Assembly (NCBI RefSeq): GCF_963678225.1
Contig: NZ_OY782764.1
Location: 1,617,001-1,681,000, forward strand
DNA: 64,000 nt
Reading direction: 5' to 3'
Source of the DNA: an uncultured Cohaesibacter sp.
GTDB taxonomy: Bacteria; Pseudomonadota; Alphaproteobacteria; Rhizobiales; Cohaesibacteraceae
Shown: piece after piece, positions 1 through 8,963 of the stretch
Layout of the letters: each line of letters starts with the position of its first letter
Position numbering within the stretch: the first letter of the stretch is position 1
Translations under genes and position numbers: made by a program
Notes under the pieces: generated by a model
Told to the model about the DNA's origin: nothing
What the model saw: only the letters and a program-made list of their open reading frames with translations
Database searches by the model: none

Positions 1-423
1 CGCATGAGTCCGAAAGAAGTGAAAGATGAAATCAAGCAATCCGAAGGCGACCCGATGGTCAAGGGGCGCATGCGCTCGCTGGCCAGAGACCGGGCACGTA
101 ACCGTATGATTGCGTCTGTGCCACAGGCAAATGTTGTGATTGCCAACCCGACGCACTTTTCCGTTGCCTTGCGCTATGAGCATAGCGTAGACAAGGCACC
201 GGTTGTTGTTGCAAAGGGACAGGACCTTATCGCGCTGAAAATCCGTCAAATCGCAGAAGAAAATGACATTCCGGTGATCGAGAATGTGCCCTTGGCGCGG
301 GCATTGTTCGCTGAGAGTGAAGTCGATTTACCTATACCACCACAGTTTTTCCGAGTAGTTGCAGAAATTCTATACTATGTGTATTCTGCCGATAGCTCGA
401 AATACAAAACAGCTTCGGGCTAA
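1..423 (+). CDS. flhB: FlhB, flagellar export switch protein (C-terminal part, cut by window edge)
   Basis: This is the cytoplasmic C-terminal domain of FlhB, the flagellar type III export component that switches substrate class from hook to filament. The reading frame is open from the first base, so the membrane part lies outside the window. Visible are the linker before the cleavage site ([17 protein letters not shown]), the autocleavage motif NPTH in [15 protein letters not shown], and the conserved tail with [15 protein letters not shown]. The gene ends with TAA at 421-423, two bases before the next start, so the two are probably co-transcribed. Identification is firm; only the 5' end is missing. 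Confidence 0.96.
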   Translation, partial: RMSPKEVKDEIKQSEGDPMVKGRMRSLARDRARNRMIASVPQANVVIANPTHFSVALRYEHSVDKAPVVVAKGQDLIALKIRQIAEENDIPVIENVPLARALFAESEVDLPIPPQFFRVVAEILYYVYSADSSKYKTASG

Positions 424-425
424 GA

Positions 426-923
426 ATGAACAAAGCTTCCCGGAAATCGACCATGATTAGTCGAAAGCCTCTTGCAACAGTTGATTGCAAAGACGTTTAT
501 GAGCATGCCATGCTTTGGGCGATGAAAGATGTTATCGCCGAGCTTAGACTTGTCGATGCAGCGCATCTGATTTCGTATGTCTTTACGGACTCCCATGCCA
601 ATATCAGCGATATTGTCGCATCGTCCTCGGAATTATTCCTCAAGGCCAATACCCTTTTCTATCGCGGCGAATCCACGGCGCAATTGGACTGGTCCACGCC
701 GCCTACTGTGCGCTTCGAGATGGCTTTCAGACATCTTGATCTTGATGCGCGCTTTGCGCTGAATCTGATTGGCGATGTGTCCACCATTGCGATGCAATCT
801 GTCCGCTATGAAGATGGATCCGACGGCAGCGAGTGCGATATCGAGCGGTTTGTCAATGTGTTGACAGATGCGCATATTCGCCGGCCTTCCAAGGATTGGG
901 CCGACAAAGGCCTGCTCATGTAG
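426..923 (+). CDS. Hypothetical protein following flhB
   Basis: A 165-residue soluble protein starting two bases after the flhB stop codon. I do not recognise a family. It has no signal peptide or membrane segment and is acidic in its C-terminal third (YEDGSDGSECDIERF). Tight spacing to flhB argues for translational coupling and a flagellum-linked role, but this is context only. ATG at 426 is used; a second ATG lies at 456. The gene ends just before a hairpin shared with the convergent operon on the other strand. It could be a lineage-specific flagellar accessory or assembly chaperone. Confidence 0.7.
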   Translation: MNKASRKSTMISRKPLATVDCKDVYEHAMLWAMKDVIAELRLVDAAHLISYVFTDSHANISDIVASSSELFLKANTLFYRGESTAQLDWSTPPTVRFEMAFRHLDLDARFALNLIGDVSTIAMQSVRYEDGSDGSECDIERFVNVLTDAHIRRPSKDWADKGLLM

Positions 924-998
924 GCCCCCGACCGGCGCTCTTCTGTTCTCTGCCTGAAGAGGATGTGACCGTGATGGCCCATGAAGACAGGGGCATCA

Positions 999-1018
999 GT
1001 CGGGGATAGCTCCCCGAC
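999..1018. terminator. Hairpin between convergent genes
   Basis: A perfect 8-bp stem (GTCGGGGA at 999-1006, TCCCCGAC at 1011-1018) with a 4-base loop sits between the stop codons of two convergent genes (923 and 1036). There is no strong T-run on either side, so it may be a weak bidirectional terminator. Confidence 0.5.
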
Positions 1019-1035
1019 CGATGTGTGTTTAGCTC

Positions 1036-3273
1036 TTAGAGAAACGGTTTGGCCCGTTCCATCAGATCGTCCAAATCCGGTTCAGCCGGATTGCGAGGCT
1101 TGCCCGGATGGATGATGCTGACCTGACAGCCTTCTGCAGCTTCCACCAATTGGCGATAGGTGCCAGCGTCGGGATCGGCGATGAAGGCCTGCATATTTTC
1201 GTTATAGCCAAATAACTGGTCATTGATCTGGCGGCACTCGTTGCAGGTCGTGCAACGGGACGTTTCGATCCATGGCATGTCATCAAGCACTTCTGCCGCA
1301 GCGCTGTCCTCTTCTTCAGACGCGACCTGAGGCTCAGCTGTTGGCTGCGCTGCCTCGGCGACCGGCTGGGCCGGCTGGGCAGCTGTAGGGCTTGCGGCGT
1401 CACTGGAAAGCTCGGCTAGCAGTGCCTCCCGTTTGCGCCGTTCCTCGGCCAGTTGGGCCAACACATAGGAATTGTTGATGCCAGCCAGTTCCTGCAAACG
1501 GTTCCATGCATCCTTGCACCGACGGGCTGCGGCAACAATCTTGTCATCAACCACAACACGCATCAACGCGTCTTGTCGATCCACACCCTGCACATAGGCC
1601 CGCTTGATGGCATCGCTGCCCCCTGATGTTTCGAGCCATTCCTCGAACGGCACCATATCGCTGCTCCAGCCCTTGCGCTCGATCGCTTCGCAGAAACGGT
1701 GATAGCGGGTATCAGCCAGAGCAAAATCCCCGTAGGTAAAGCTCACAGCCTCTTCCTTGCGCACTCCTGTAGGGTCTTCATAGCGAAGAGTGTGCTCGGG
1801 CCAGTCTTTCTCCATCTGCGGATTAGCCGACAGATCAAACCGGCTGGCCAGATCATTGCCAGCGGACGGATCGTAGGAGAAATTCGGGAACAGGCGTGCT
1901 TCGGTTGCCGCTGCGGCCAGAATATAGGCAGGCACGCCCGGAACAGTTTGGGTTGCGCCCGAATAGATGCTGAACATGGCTGGTCCACCATAATGCATGG
2001 CGCGGACCATATCATCCTGCATACGGGTCATATGAGCGCTGGATCCCTGAACCACGAAGGCATTGTTGATGCCCATGGCCATGGAAGCAAGCCGTGCCGT
2101 ACCCGCACCAAAGGAGTTGCGTGGCGGTTCCGGAGAGGTGGGCCCGAGAATGTCATCCACCTGGATCATCACCTTGATAGGCAAGCCGCATGCAAGCGCT
2201 TCATAGGCACGGGAAATTTCGGAGGACTCCGTAACCCCGTCGCGCAAGAAGATCATGGCGGGTGGCAGGAAGGCCATCTGCTCTTCGGTTAGATCACTTT
2301 CATCGAAATTGGCAAAGACGGCATCATGCAGGTCGGGAACATATTTGTTCTCAACTTCCATTTCGGCAATCGCCAAAGCCTTGGTGAACTCGATGACGCT
2401 CGGCAGGCGATCCCGATAGGCATCCAACGCTTCGGTACAGCTCTGGAAGACATAGCTGTAGCACACCGCCTTGTCCGGATAGCTATAGGTTGCACGCCCC
2501 GGCCCGAAGAATGCCTGAGTCTGGAGCACCTGCAATACATGCTTGATGCGTTCCACTCTGTCGGCGGGCAGCCGGTCTTCAGGGCGTACACGATGCAGGA
2601 TATTGGACAAGACACCAAAGTCGATGGATTTGTCGCCATCCAGCCCCATGGACTTGGCCAGCGCTTCAGGGCTGTGGGCCTCATCGGACTTGATATGATC
2701 CGATTTCAGGATGTCATTGAGCCGCAGCACCAGACGGTCGACCTTGTAGCGGAACTTGCGGGCCCGAGCCAGATGCATGGATTGCCAGACATGGGCCAGA
2801 ACCTTGCCCGGCGTTGCCTCTGAGCAGCCGATGACACGGCCCTCAAGAGTGACGGCCTGGCGTGCCCGATCCAGATTCTGATCAAGCGGGCCAAAGGCCG
2901 ATTGACCACTCTCGGCCACCAGTTCTGCCTCGCTGATACGCCACAGCTCGGAGAGCTTTTCTTCCGCGCCGGCAGCCACCTTTTCGCGCATGCGTTGTTC
3001 AAGACGCAGAACCTGCTGGCGCAATTCTTCCCCGTCCGGTCCTTGTGGGGCCACCAGCCGCAAGGCTTCGTCCACGATGTGGCATAGGGGCATGAGTGGT
3101 TTTTCCACCTCTTCTCCTCCTTCTATGAGGACAAGAGGATAGTCATAGCGCAAGCTATCAAGCGCATTATAGCGGGCAAAGAGCGCCGGACGGAGAGCCG
3201 TCAATGCGGCTTCCTCCATGAAAGCGTCAGTGCCCTGACCCTGAGGGGCCGTTGAGATTTGAGCCACCTGCAT
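1036..3273 (-). CDS. PFOR C-terminal-like protein with degenerate TPP site and C-terminal ferredoxin domain
   Basis: A 745-residue protein, last gene of the 2-oxoacid oxidoreductase operon, 6 bp after korB. From about residue 320 it aligns by eye with the C-terminal half of the giant PFOR at 13709-18688: FANFDESDLTEEQMAFLPP here against FNNFEWHNFSDAERDLLPT there, then LPIKVMIQ against TPVKVMVL. The TPP/Mg motif, which in the giant PFOR starts GDGAAYDIG, is replaced by RDGVTESSE, and the downstream Asn-containing segment by MIQVDDILG. It therefore probably cannot bind TPP. An Ala/Pro/Glu-rich linker (about 610-660) leads to a C-terminal iron-sulfur-like domain with CTTCNEC near residue 671 and a further Cys near 713. 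The N-terminal 300 residues are largely helical and unassigned. Likely role: structural or electron-transfer subunit working with KorAB. Confidence 0.75.
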   Translation of the reverse strand: MQVAQISTAPQGQGTDAFMEEAALTALRPALFARYNALDSLRYDYPLVLIEGGEEVEKPLMPLCHIVDEALRLVAPQGPDGEELRQQVLRLEQRMREKVAAGAEEKLSELWRISEAELVAESGQSAFGPLDQNLDRARQAVTLEGRVIGCSEATPGKVLAHVWQSMHLARARKFRYKVDRLVLRLNDILKSDHIKSDEAHSPEALAKSMGLDGDKSIDFGVLSNILHRVRPEDRLPADRVERIKHVLQVLQTQAFFGPGRATYSYPDKAVCYSYVFQSCTEALDAYRDRLPSVIEFTKALAIAEMEVENKYVPDLHDAVFANFDESDLTEEQMAFLPPAMIFLRDGVTESSEISRAYEALACGLPIKVMIQVDDILGPTSPEPPRNSFGAGTARLASMAMGINNAFVVQGSSAHMTRMQDDMVRAMHYGGPAMFSIYSGATQTVPGVPAYILAAAATEARLFPNFSYDPSAGNDLASRFDLSANPQMEKDWPEHTLRYEDPTGVRKEEAVSFTYGDFALADTRYHRFCEAIERKGWSSDMVPFEEWLETSGGSDAIKRAYVQGVDRQDALMRVVVDDKIVAAARRCKDAWNRLQELAGINNSYVLAQLAEERRKREALLAELSSDAASPTAAQPAQPVAEAAQPTAEPQVASEEEDSAAAEVLDDMPWIETSRCTTCNECRQINDQLFGYNENMQAFIADPDAGTYRQLVEAAEGCQVSIIHPGKPRNPAEPDLDDLMERAKPFL

Positions 3274-3279
3274 GATCGG

Positions 3280-4272
3280 TCACTCCCCGTTTGAGGTCGC
3301 TTGCTGGCCTTCGGGCCAGATGCCGACCTTGTCGAATTCTTCGTTGAGAACAGTTTCCACCAGCTGTGGCGTGCTCGGGCGTTTGCCTTTGCGCAATTCG
3401 TCATAGCAGGGCACGTGCGGATTGGAATAAAGCACGCCCACCGGGATCTCCTCATCCAGCATGGCAAGAGCCTGTGCCCGATTGAGGTCAAGCGGATCGT
3501 GGGTCTCCTGGTTCTTGTAGATGCGGGAAAGTTCCGGCTTCAGTCGCAGACCATCGGCATGGGTCAACATCCGCACGCGCAGAGGATCCTGAACTGCAGC
3601 GTCAAAATGATGGTTCATGAAGTTCGGGCAACGTTGCAGGATGCGGATAAAGGAAAAGCCCTTGTGGTGATAAGCTTTGGAGAGCACATCATAGAGCAGC
3701 TCGGGTATCCAGTCCGGCACCTGCGCCACGAAGGACACGTTGGAGATGCCCAGCGTGACACTCAACGGGTTGAGCGGATTGAGCGTGACCCCGAACGGGG
3801 TGGTGTTGCTCTTCAAGCCCTTTGGAGATGTCGGCGAGGCCTGCTTCTTGGTGAGGCCATAGACATTGTTGTCATGCAGCAGCATGGTCATGTTCATGTT
3901 GTAGCGCACCGCATGCAGCCAGTGGGCCGCCCCGATGGAGCAACAGTCGCCATCGCCGGTGGTGACGAAAACGCTGAGATCCGGCCGGCGGATCTTGATA
4001 CCTTCGGCAATCGGCAAGGCACGCCCATGGATGCCATGGAAGCCATAGGCATTCATATAATGCGGCAGGCGAGAGGCACAGCCGATGCCTGAGACACACA
4101 CGGTCTTTTCTGGCGGAAGCTGTTCATCCCGACACAAACGCTGCATGGCGGTGAGAATGGCGTTATCGCCGCAGCCGGTGCACCAGCGTGGGGTGATATC
4201 GCTTTGATAGTCTGCAATCTGATAGTCGGTTTGCACCATCTGCATCAGACATTGGCTCATGGAAGCGGTCAT
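3280..4272 (-). CDS. korB: 2-oxoacid:ferredoxin oxidoreductase, beta subunit (TPP-binding)
   Basis: The 330-residue TPP-binding subunit of a two-subunit 2-oxoacid:ferredoxin oxidoreductase, which decarboxylates a 2-oxoacid with CoA and reduces ferredoxin. Near the N-terminus it has RWCTGCGDNAIL, and the TPP/Mg site is TTGDGDCCSIG followed by LLHDNNVYGLTKKQASPTSPKG. All are classic KorB/PorB features. It starts 1 nt after the korA stop codon with a purine-rich site (GGGAGG) inside the korA end, implying translational coupling. 2-Oxoglutarate and pyruvate enzymes are hard to separate by eye; the KorA partner with fused gamma domain slightly favours 2-oxoglutarate. Confidence 0.9.
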   Translation of the reverse strand: MTASMSQCLMQMVQTDYQIADYQSDITPRWCTGCGDNAILTAMQRLCRDEQLPPEKTVCVSGIGCASRLPHYMNAYGFHGIHGRALPIAEGIKIRRPDLSVFVTTGDGDCCSIGAAHWLHAVRYNMNMTMLLHDNNVYGLTKKQASPTSPKGLKSNTTPFGVTLNPLNPLSVTLGISNVSFVAQVPDWIPELLYDVLSKAYHHKGFSFIRILQRCPNFMNHHFDAAVQDPLRVRMLTHADGLRLKPELSRIYKNQETHDPLDLNRAQALAMLDEEIPVGVLYSNPHVPCYDELRKGKRPSTPQLVETVLNEEFDKVGIWPEGQQATSNGE

Positions 4273-4273
4273 C

Positions 4274-6223
4274 TCATAGCCCTCCCGCCGTTTGTTTTTT
4301 GTCGTCGAGCTTGGCCATTGCGGCCTCTATGATTTCCGCAGGCTTGAGCGGTTGGCCGCGGGCATTGCCCCAGCAATCCACATCCACCAGCCAGCGCGAG
4401 CGCAGAAGCATGGCCAGATGGGAATAGCGTCGGTTTGACGGATCGATCAGCGGATCACTCTCTGGGTCATTCCAGTTATTCTCGATGGTCATGACCTTGC
4501 CGAAACGTTTCATGACAGCATCGATGCCAGCGGCCATCGGCTGGATGAATTTCAGATGCAATGAGGAGACCTTGAGACCCTGTTCCCGCATGATCTTCAC
4601 GGCTTCCTCGATGGCGCCGCGTGTACTGCCCCAGCCGATGAGTAGCAGATCGCCTTCCTCATCGCCATAGACGGGTGCCAGACGCAAAGTCTTCTGCAAT
4701 GCAGCCAGTTTGCGGCTGCGGTTCAAAAGGCCCTCCTCGTTGATCTGAGGGTCATAGGCCACGTGGCTGTCCCGATCATGGGCAAGGCCCGTGAGGCAAT
4801 GCATGCCGTTTGGCTGGCCGGGAATGAAGCGGGTCGCAATGCCTGTGCGTTCGTCCCAGTCATAGGGATGGGCATCTTCCGGCACCGCAGATTGGTTGAC
4901 CGGAGGGGCCAGCCACTCGGCGTTGAATTCAGGTCTGTCAAAAGGCTGTTGCGCGGTCGAAAGAGCCGCATCCGAGAGGATGACCACGACCATGTTGAAG
5001 GTCTCGGCGATCTTGCGTGCGGTGATGACCGAATAGAAGCAGTCCTCGATGGAATCCACCGCCATGACCACCTTGGGCGCATCCCCATGACTGCCGAACA
5101 TGGCGGACATCATGTCGCCCTGCTCGACCTTGGTTGGCAGGCCGGTGGAAGGTCCACCGCGCTGAACATCAATGACAACCAGCGGAATTTCGGTCATCAC
5201 GGCAAGACCGATGGCTTCCTGCTTGAGCGAGAGGCCCGGGCCGGAGGTGATGGTCACCGCGCATTTGCCAGCATAGGAAGCCCCGATGGCGAAGGTCGCC
5301 GCCGAGATTTCATCCTCTGCCTGATGCACCACGCAGCCGACCTTCTCGAAGATGGTCGAGAGATAGTGCGAAGCCGAGGTGGCTGGCGTGATCGGATACA
5401 TCGAGCAGACTTCCATGCCCGAGGCCACAACCCCGAGCGCCAGCGCCGCATTGCCGTTGGTCACGATTTGTGGCTTCACAACCGGCGCCGCAGGGATCAT
5501 GTAGCGCATGGAGAGATTCTCTGCCGCCCAGGCCTGTCCGGCCGCCAGAAGTTCGAGGTTGGCATCGACGATCTTCTGGTCCTTCTTGGCAAAGGTCAGC
5601 CGCACCTGTGCTTCGGCCAGTGCCGTATCCAGACTGTAGATCGTGCAGAGAATGCCCAGCACGAACATATTCTTGCCCTTGGTCGGATCGGGCACATATT
5701 TTTGACATTCCGTCTGCATCGGAATCTCGAACAGCTTGTAGCCCCTTGCGCGGACTTCGGCGGTCACCTTTTCATAATTCTCGGCAACGGCAGGGTCCTT
5801 GTCGCGTTTCCACATTTCTTCGATGAGAATGGTGGCTCCGGGCTTGATCTCGTTGGCGTTCAGGCGGCTTAGAAGCACCTGCTCGTTAAAGGCGATCACG
5901 AGATCGGCCTTGTCACCCACATTGGTGACCTTGTGCGCGGCCATGCGCACCCTGTTGCCGCTGGCGCCCGCGATGGAGCGGTGAGGGGGCTGGATCTCGG
6001 CGGGGATGATCTCCACCGTCCAGATTCCGTGCCCGGATCGGGCGGCGATCGACGCAAGGGACTGGCCGCATCTTTGCGCGCCTTCCCCCGAGTCACTTAC
6101 GATTTCAACAATATGTTCCTGAATGACTTCGACAGGTCCACTTGCTGGGGACTTCTTCAATGCGGTCCTTTCCTCGCTGGGAGGAGCATCGTGAGAAGAA
6201 GCCTGCATGCCATATTCCGTCAT
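4274..6223 (-). CDS. korA: 2-oxoacid:acceptor oxidoreductase, alpha subunit with fused gamma domain
   Basis: The alpha subunit of the 2-oxoacid:ferredoxin oxidoreductase, about 649 residues. An N-terminal gamma domain comes first (GEGAQRCGQSLASIAARSG, then ADLVIAFNEQVLLSRL). It is followed by the pyrimidine-binding domain (NAALALGVVASGMEVCSMYP, ITPATSASHYLS, ITSGPGLSLKQEAIGLA) and a C-terminal domain (LLIGWGSTRGAIEEAV). This fused gamma-alpha layout is common in bacterial KorA. I start it at the ATG at 6223, preceded by GGAG at good spacing. The longer frame from 6268 would overlap the upstream gene. It is the fourth gene of the operon from 8718 and pairs with korB. Confidence 0.9.
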   Translation of the reverse strand: MTEYGMQASSHDAPPSEERTALKKSPASGPVEVIQEHIVEIVSDSGEGAQRCGQSLASIAARSGHGIWTVEIIPAEIQPPHRSIAGASGNRVRMAAHKVTNVGDKADLVIAFNEQVLLSRLNANEIKPGATILIEEMWKRDKDPAVAENYEKVTAEVRARGYKLFEIPMQTECQKYVPDPTKGKNMFVLGILCTIYSLDTALAEAQVRLTFAKKDQKIVDANLELLAAGQAWAAENLSMRYMIPAAPVVKPQIVTNGNAALALGVVASGMEVCSMYPITPATSASHYLSTIFEKVGCVVHQAEDEISAATFAIGASYAGKCAVTITSGPGLSLKQEAIGLAVMTEIPLVVIDVQRGGPSTGLPTKVEQGDMMSAMFGSHGDAPKVVMAVDSIEDCFYSVITARKIAETFNMVVVILSDAALSTAQQPFDRPEFNAEWLAPPVNQSAVPEDAHPYDWDERTGIATRFIPGQPNGMHCLTGLAHDRDSHVAYDPQINEEGLLNRSRKLAALQKTLRLAPVYGDEEGDLLLIGWGSTRGAIEEAVKIMREQGLKVSSLHLKFIQPMAAGIDAVMKRFGKVMTIENNWNDPESDPLIDPSNRRYSHLAMLLRSRWLVDVDCWGNARGQPLKPAEIIEAAMAKLDDKKQTAGGL

Positions 6224-6240
6224 GGTTTTGGCTCCGGCAG

Positions 6241-7749
6241 CTAAATTTGTCTTATTCTGGTAAAGCAATGTTCAGCAAGGTCGATGCCGAACAGACTGTT
6301 CTCGAAGTCGGATGTCTCCGGCTCGTAAATGACGTTGGTGTCTCTGAGGCCCAGATAGCGGCGGATGCTGTCAGCCGCCTTGCGCCCTGCGCCCATTGCC
6401 TTGATCACGGTCGCCGCTCCGGTGACGATGTCTCCCCCGGCATAGACACCGGCAAGGGAGGTTGAAAGATCGTCGTCGGTGTCGATATAACCCCATTTGT
6501 TGAGGCCGATCGACGAGGTCTGGCCGAGGATCGGGTTGGGCGAGGTGCCGATGGCATAGACCACCGTATCCGCTTCGAAGTCGAATTCGCTGCCCTCAAC
6601 CGCTACCGGACGCCTGCGCCCGGAGCTATCGGGTTCACCCAACTCCATCTGCACGCAACGGATGCCGCGCACATTGTTGTCGGCGTCGCCAAGAATTTCG
6701 ACCGGGTTGGTCAGCCAGTGGAACTCGATGCCTTCTTCCTGTGCGTGATGAAGCTCTTCCTTGCGGGCAGGGCACTCGATTTCGCTGCGTCGGTAGATGC
6801 AATGCACCTGCTCGGCACCAAGCCGTAGGGAAACACGCATCGCGTCCATGGCCGTATTGCCCGAGCCGATCACGGCCACGCGCTTGCCAAGGCCCAGCGG
6901 AGTGTCGAATTTGGGGAAGTCCCCTGCATGCATCAGATTGCAGCGGGTCAGCAACTCGTTGGCGGAAAGGACGCCGTTGAGATTTTCGCCCGGAATGTCC
7001 ATGAAGTGGGGGGTACCGGCTCCAACGCCGATAAAGACTGCATCATAGCCCATGTCATCGAGCATCTGATCGATGGTGAACAGGCGGCCCACCAGTGTAT
7101 TGCACTGGATATCGACGCCCAGCGCCTTCAGATTGGCGATCTCGGCGTCCACCACGCTCTTGGGCAGGCGGAATTCTGGGATACCGTAGCGCAAGACGCC
7201 ACCGGGCACATGAAAGGCCTCATAAATGGTAACGGCGCATCCGGCCTTGGCCAGATCCGCCGCACAAGCCATTCCGGCTGGTCCAGATCCTACGATGGCA
7301 ACCCGGAAGCGGTTGGGTTCAATCTGTGCTGATTTCTGCCACCCCTCCTTGATAGCCATGTCGCCAAGGAAGCGTTCAAGTCGACCGATCGCAACCGGTT
7401 CAAGGCCCGTGCCTGCACCGACAGCGCAAACCCCTTCGCACTGATCCTCCTGTGGGCAGACCCGGCCGCACACGGCGGGAAGCTGGGTCGCATCGGTCAT
7501 ATGCTCATAGGCGCCACGGAAATCCTTTTCCAGCATCTTGGAAATGAATCCGGGAATGTCGATCTTGACCGGGCATCCTTCGATGCAGGCCGGTTGCGGA
7601 CACATCAGGCAGCGTTCACATTCCAGAAGAGCATTTTCAAGATCAAAGCCCAGTGCCACTTCATCAAAGTTTCTGGCGCGGATCTCCGGCTCCTGAACCG
7701 GCATGTCTGCCCGTTGTTGCGGAATGGATCGAATTGTCTTGCGAGCCAT
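6241..7749 (-). CDS. NfnB/GltD-like FAD- and NADP-dependent oxidoreductase
   Basis: A 502-residue flavoprotein of the glutamate synthase small subunit (GltD) family, here best read as the large subunit of an NfnAB-type NADH-dependent ferredoxin:NADP+ oxidoreductase. It has an N-terminal iron-sulfur domain with Cys44, 47, 50, 55 and 59 (CERCLMCPQPACIEGCPVK) and a second Cys group around 94-108. An FAD site (GSGPAG, 154-159) and a second dinucleotide fold (VIGSGNTAMDAMR, near 290) follow, with the C-terminal FAD motif YAGGDIVTGAATVI. No large GltB subunit is nearby. The gene follows its partner directly (stop at 7750, start 7749) and precedes korA, so ferredoxin reduced by KorAB is the likely electron source or sink. 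Confidence 0.88.
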   Translation of the reverse strand: MARKTIRSIPQQRADMPVQEPEIRARNFDEVALGFDLENALLECERCLMCPQPACIEGCPVKIDIPGFISKMLEKDFRGAYEHMTDATQLPAVCGRVCPQEDQCEGVCAVGAGTGLEPVAIGRLERFLGDMAIKEGWQKSAQIEPNRFRVAIVGSGPAGMACAADLAKAGCAVTIYEAFHVPGGVLRYGIPEFRLPKSVVDAEIANLKALGVDIQCNTLVGRLFTIDQMLDDMGYDAVFIGVGAGTPHFMDIPGENLNGVLSANELLTRCNLMHAGDFPKFDTPLGLGKRVAVIGSGNTAMDAMRVSLRLGAEQVHCIYRRSEIECPARKEELHHAQEEGIEFHWLTNPVEILGDADNNVRGIRCVQMELGEPDSSGRRRPVAVEGSEFDFEADTVVYAIGTSPNPILGQTSSIGLNKWGYIDTDDDLSTSLAGVYAGGDIVTGAATVIKAMGAGRKAADSIRRYLGLRDTNVIYEPETSDFENSLFGIDLAEHCFTRIRQI

Positions 7750-8718
7750 TTACTTGCCTCCCTCAATGGGTGCTGCATCCGGCGCAAGGGCCAGGCGGCG
7801 GCAACTATCGGAATAGCGCTCCATCGCTGCGGCCTCTTCAGGGCGGTAGCGTTGCAGTCGGGTGAAGAGATCGTCAAAGTCGACCTGATGGCCATCAAAA
7901 TCGGGCCCGTCCACGCAGGCGAACTTGATCGTCTCTCCTACTTTCACGCGGCAGCCGCCGCACATGCCGGTGCCGTCCACCATGATCGGGTTGAGGCTCA
8001 CCATTGTCTTGATGCCGTAGGGGCGTGTGGTTTCCGTGCAGGCGCGCATCATGACCGGAGGACCAATGGCGACTACTTCGTCTACGTCTGGATTCGCTTT
8101 GATTGCCGCTTCAATGCCTTGGGTGACAAGGCCGTGTATGCCCGCTGAGCCATCGTCTGTGCAGATAATGAAATCATCACAAATGGCGCGAAATTTCTCT
8201 TCCCAGAACATAAGGTTGCTGGAGCGGAAGCCCAGAACCCCGATCACATGGGCGCCAGCTTCCTTGAAGGCCCGTGCCTGCGGGTAGATAGGCGCGATAC
8301 CTAGCCCGCCGCCCACACAAATGACCTTTTTGGTTTTCGATGAAATGTCACTGGGAATACCAAGAGGGCCGAGCATGGCGTAGATCTCACGACCGGGTCT
8401 GCAGAGCAACTGCATCTCCCTTGTGGATTTGCCCACGGCCTGCACGACAAGTGTGATGGTTCCCTTTTCCCTGTCGAAATCCGCAATGGTCAGCGGAATA
8501 CGCTCGCCCAGCTCATGCAGCATCACGATGACAAACTGGCCGGGTTTGGCGGCCTTTGCCATGACTGGATGTTCGATTTCGATAAGGAATGTTGACTTTG
8601 AAAAATCGGTACGCGTCAGGATTGGAAAGGATGCCGTAACACCTTTCCCGGATCCGTTCTGCCTATTTGCGACAGACAAATCCTCCCCGCGACCGCTGGC
8701 GACCCCGCGATCGGACAT
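7750..8718 (-). CDS. NfnA/PyrK-like FAD/NAD-binding iron-sulfur oxidoreductase subunit
   Basis: A 322-residue protein of the dihydroorotate dehydrogenase electron-transfer (PyrK) and NfnA family, first gene of the operon. It shows the flavin-binding region (KPGQFVIVMLHELGERIPL), the NAD-binding fold (VICVGGGLGIAPIYPQARAF) and a C-terminal [2Fe-2S] motif (GTGMCGGCRVKVG, then FACVDGPDFDGHQVDFDDL). Beside an NfnB-like gene, this points to an electron-bifurcating or ferredoxin:NADP+ transhydrogenase pair rather than pyrimidine synthesis. It has an N-terminal extension of about 35 residues before the conserved fold, so translation may start further in, for instance near residue 50. An FNR/FixK-type box lies about 110 bp upstream. 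Confidence 0.88.
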   Translation of the reverse strand: MSDRGVASGRGEDLSVANRQNGSGKGVTASFPILTRTDFSKSTFLIEIEHPVMAKAAKPGQFVIVMLHELGERIPLTIADFDREKGTITLVVQAVGKSTREMQLLCRPGREIYAMLGPLGIPSDISSKTKKVICVGGGLGIAPIYPQARAFKEAGAHVIGVLGFRSSNLMFWEEKFRAICDDFIICTDDGSAGIHGLVTQGIEAAIKANPDVDEVVAIGPPVMMRACTETTRPYGIKTMVSLNPIMVDGTGMCGGCRVKVGETIKFACVDGPDFDGHQVDFDDLFTRLQRYRPEEAAAMERYSDSCRRLALAPDAAPIEGGK

Positions 8719-8823
8719 GAATTTCCTCCCCTTGCTGCGGAATTTGCCAACTAGATTGCACAGGGTGCAATAATCGGAACAAATACAACAGCTTCGACGC
8801 TACGCCCATGGAAGGGGGAAACA

Positions 8824-8837
8824 TTGACACCAATCAA
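8824..8837. promoter_or_regulatory. FNR/FixK-type box upstream of the KOR-Nfn operon
   Basis: TTGACACCAATCAA matches the FNR/FixK consensus TTGAT-N4-ATCAA with one change. It lies about 106-119 bp upstream of the first gene (start 8718). The operon product is an oxygen-sensitive ferredoxin enzyme, so low-oxygen induction makes sense. Binding itself is inferred. Confidence 0.6.
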
Positions 8838-8899
8838 AACGGCAGGGATCAGCCGCTAGCTACGACTAAGGTTTTAGAGGACTGGTGAAAAGATGACGC

Positions 8900-8934
8900 A
8901 AAAAAAAGAAGCGTAGGCCATAAGCCCACGCTTC
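8900..8934 (-). terminator. Rho-independent terminator of the decarboxylase operon
   Basis: An 11-bp stem (8908-8918 with 8924-8934, 5-base loop) is followed on the minus strand by eight T residues (A-run at 8900-8907). The one non-Watson-Crick position is G-U on the minus-strand RNA but A-C on the plus strand. It therefore works in the direction of the gene ending at 8964. Confidence 0.88.
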
Positions 8935-8963
8935 CTTAATCTTAGATTCAGTTTGACTGAATG

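Noticed and set aside
6241-7749. Glutamate synthase small subunit as the function
   Set aside because: The family matches GltD, but no large GltB subunit is nearby and the partner is an NfnA/PyrK-type gene, so an Nfn-like role is preferred.
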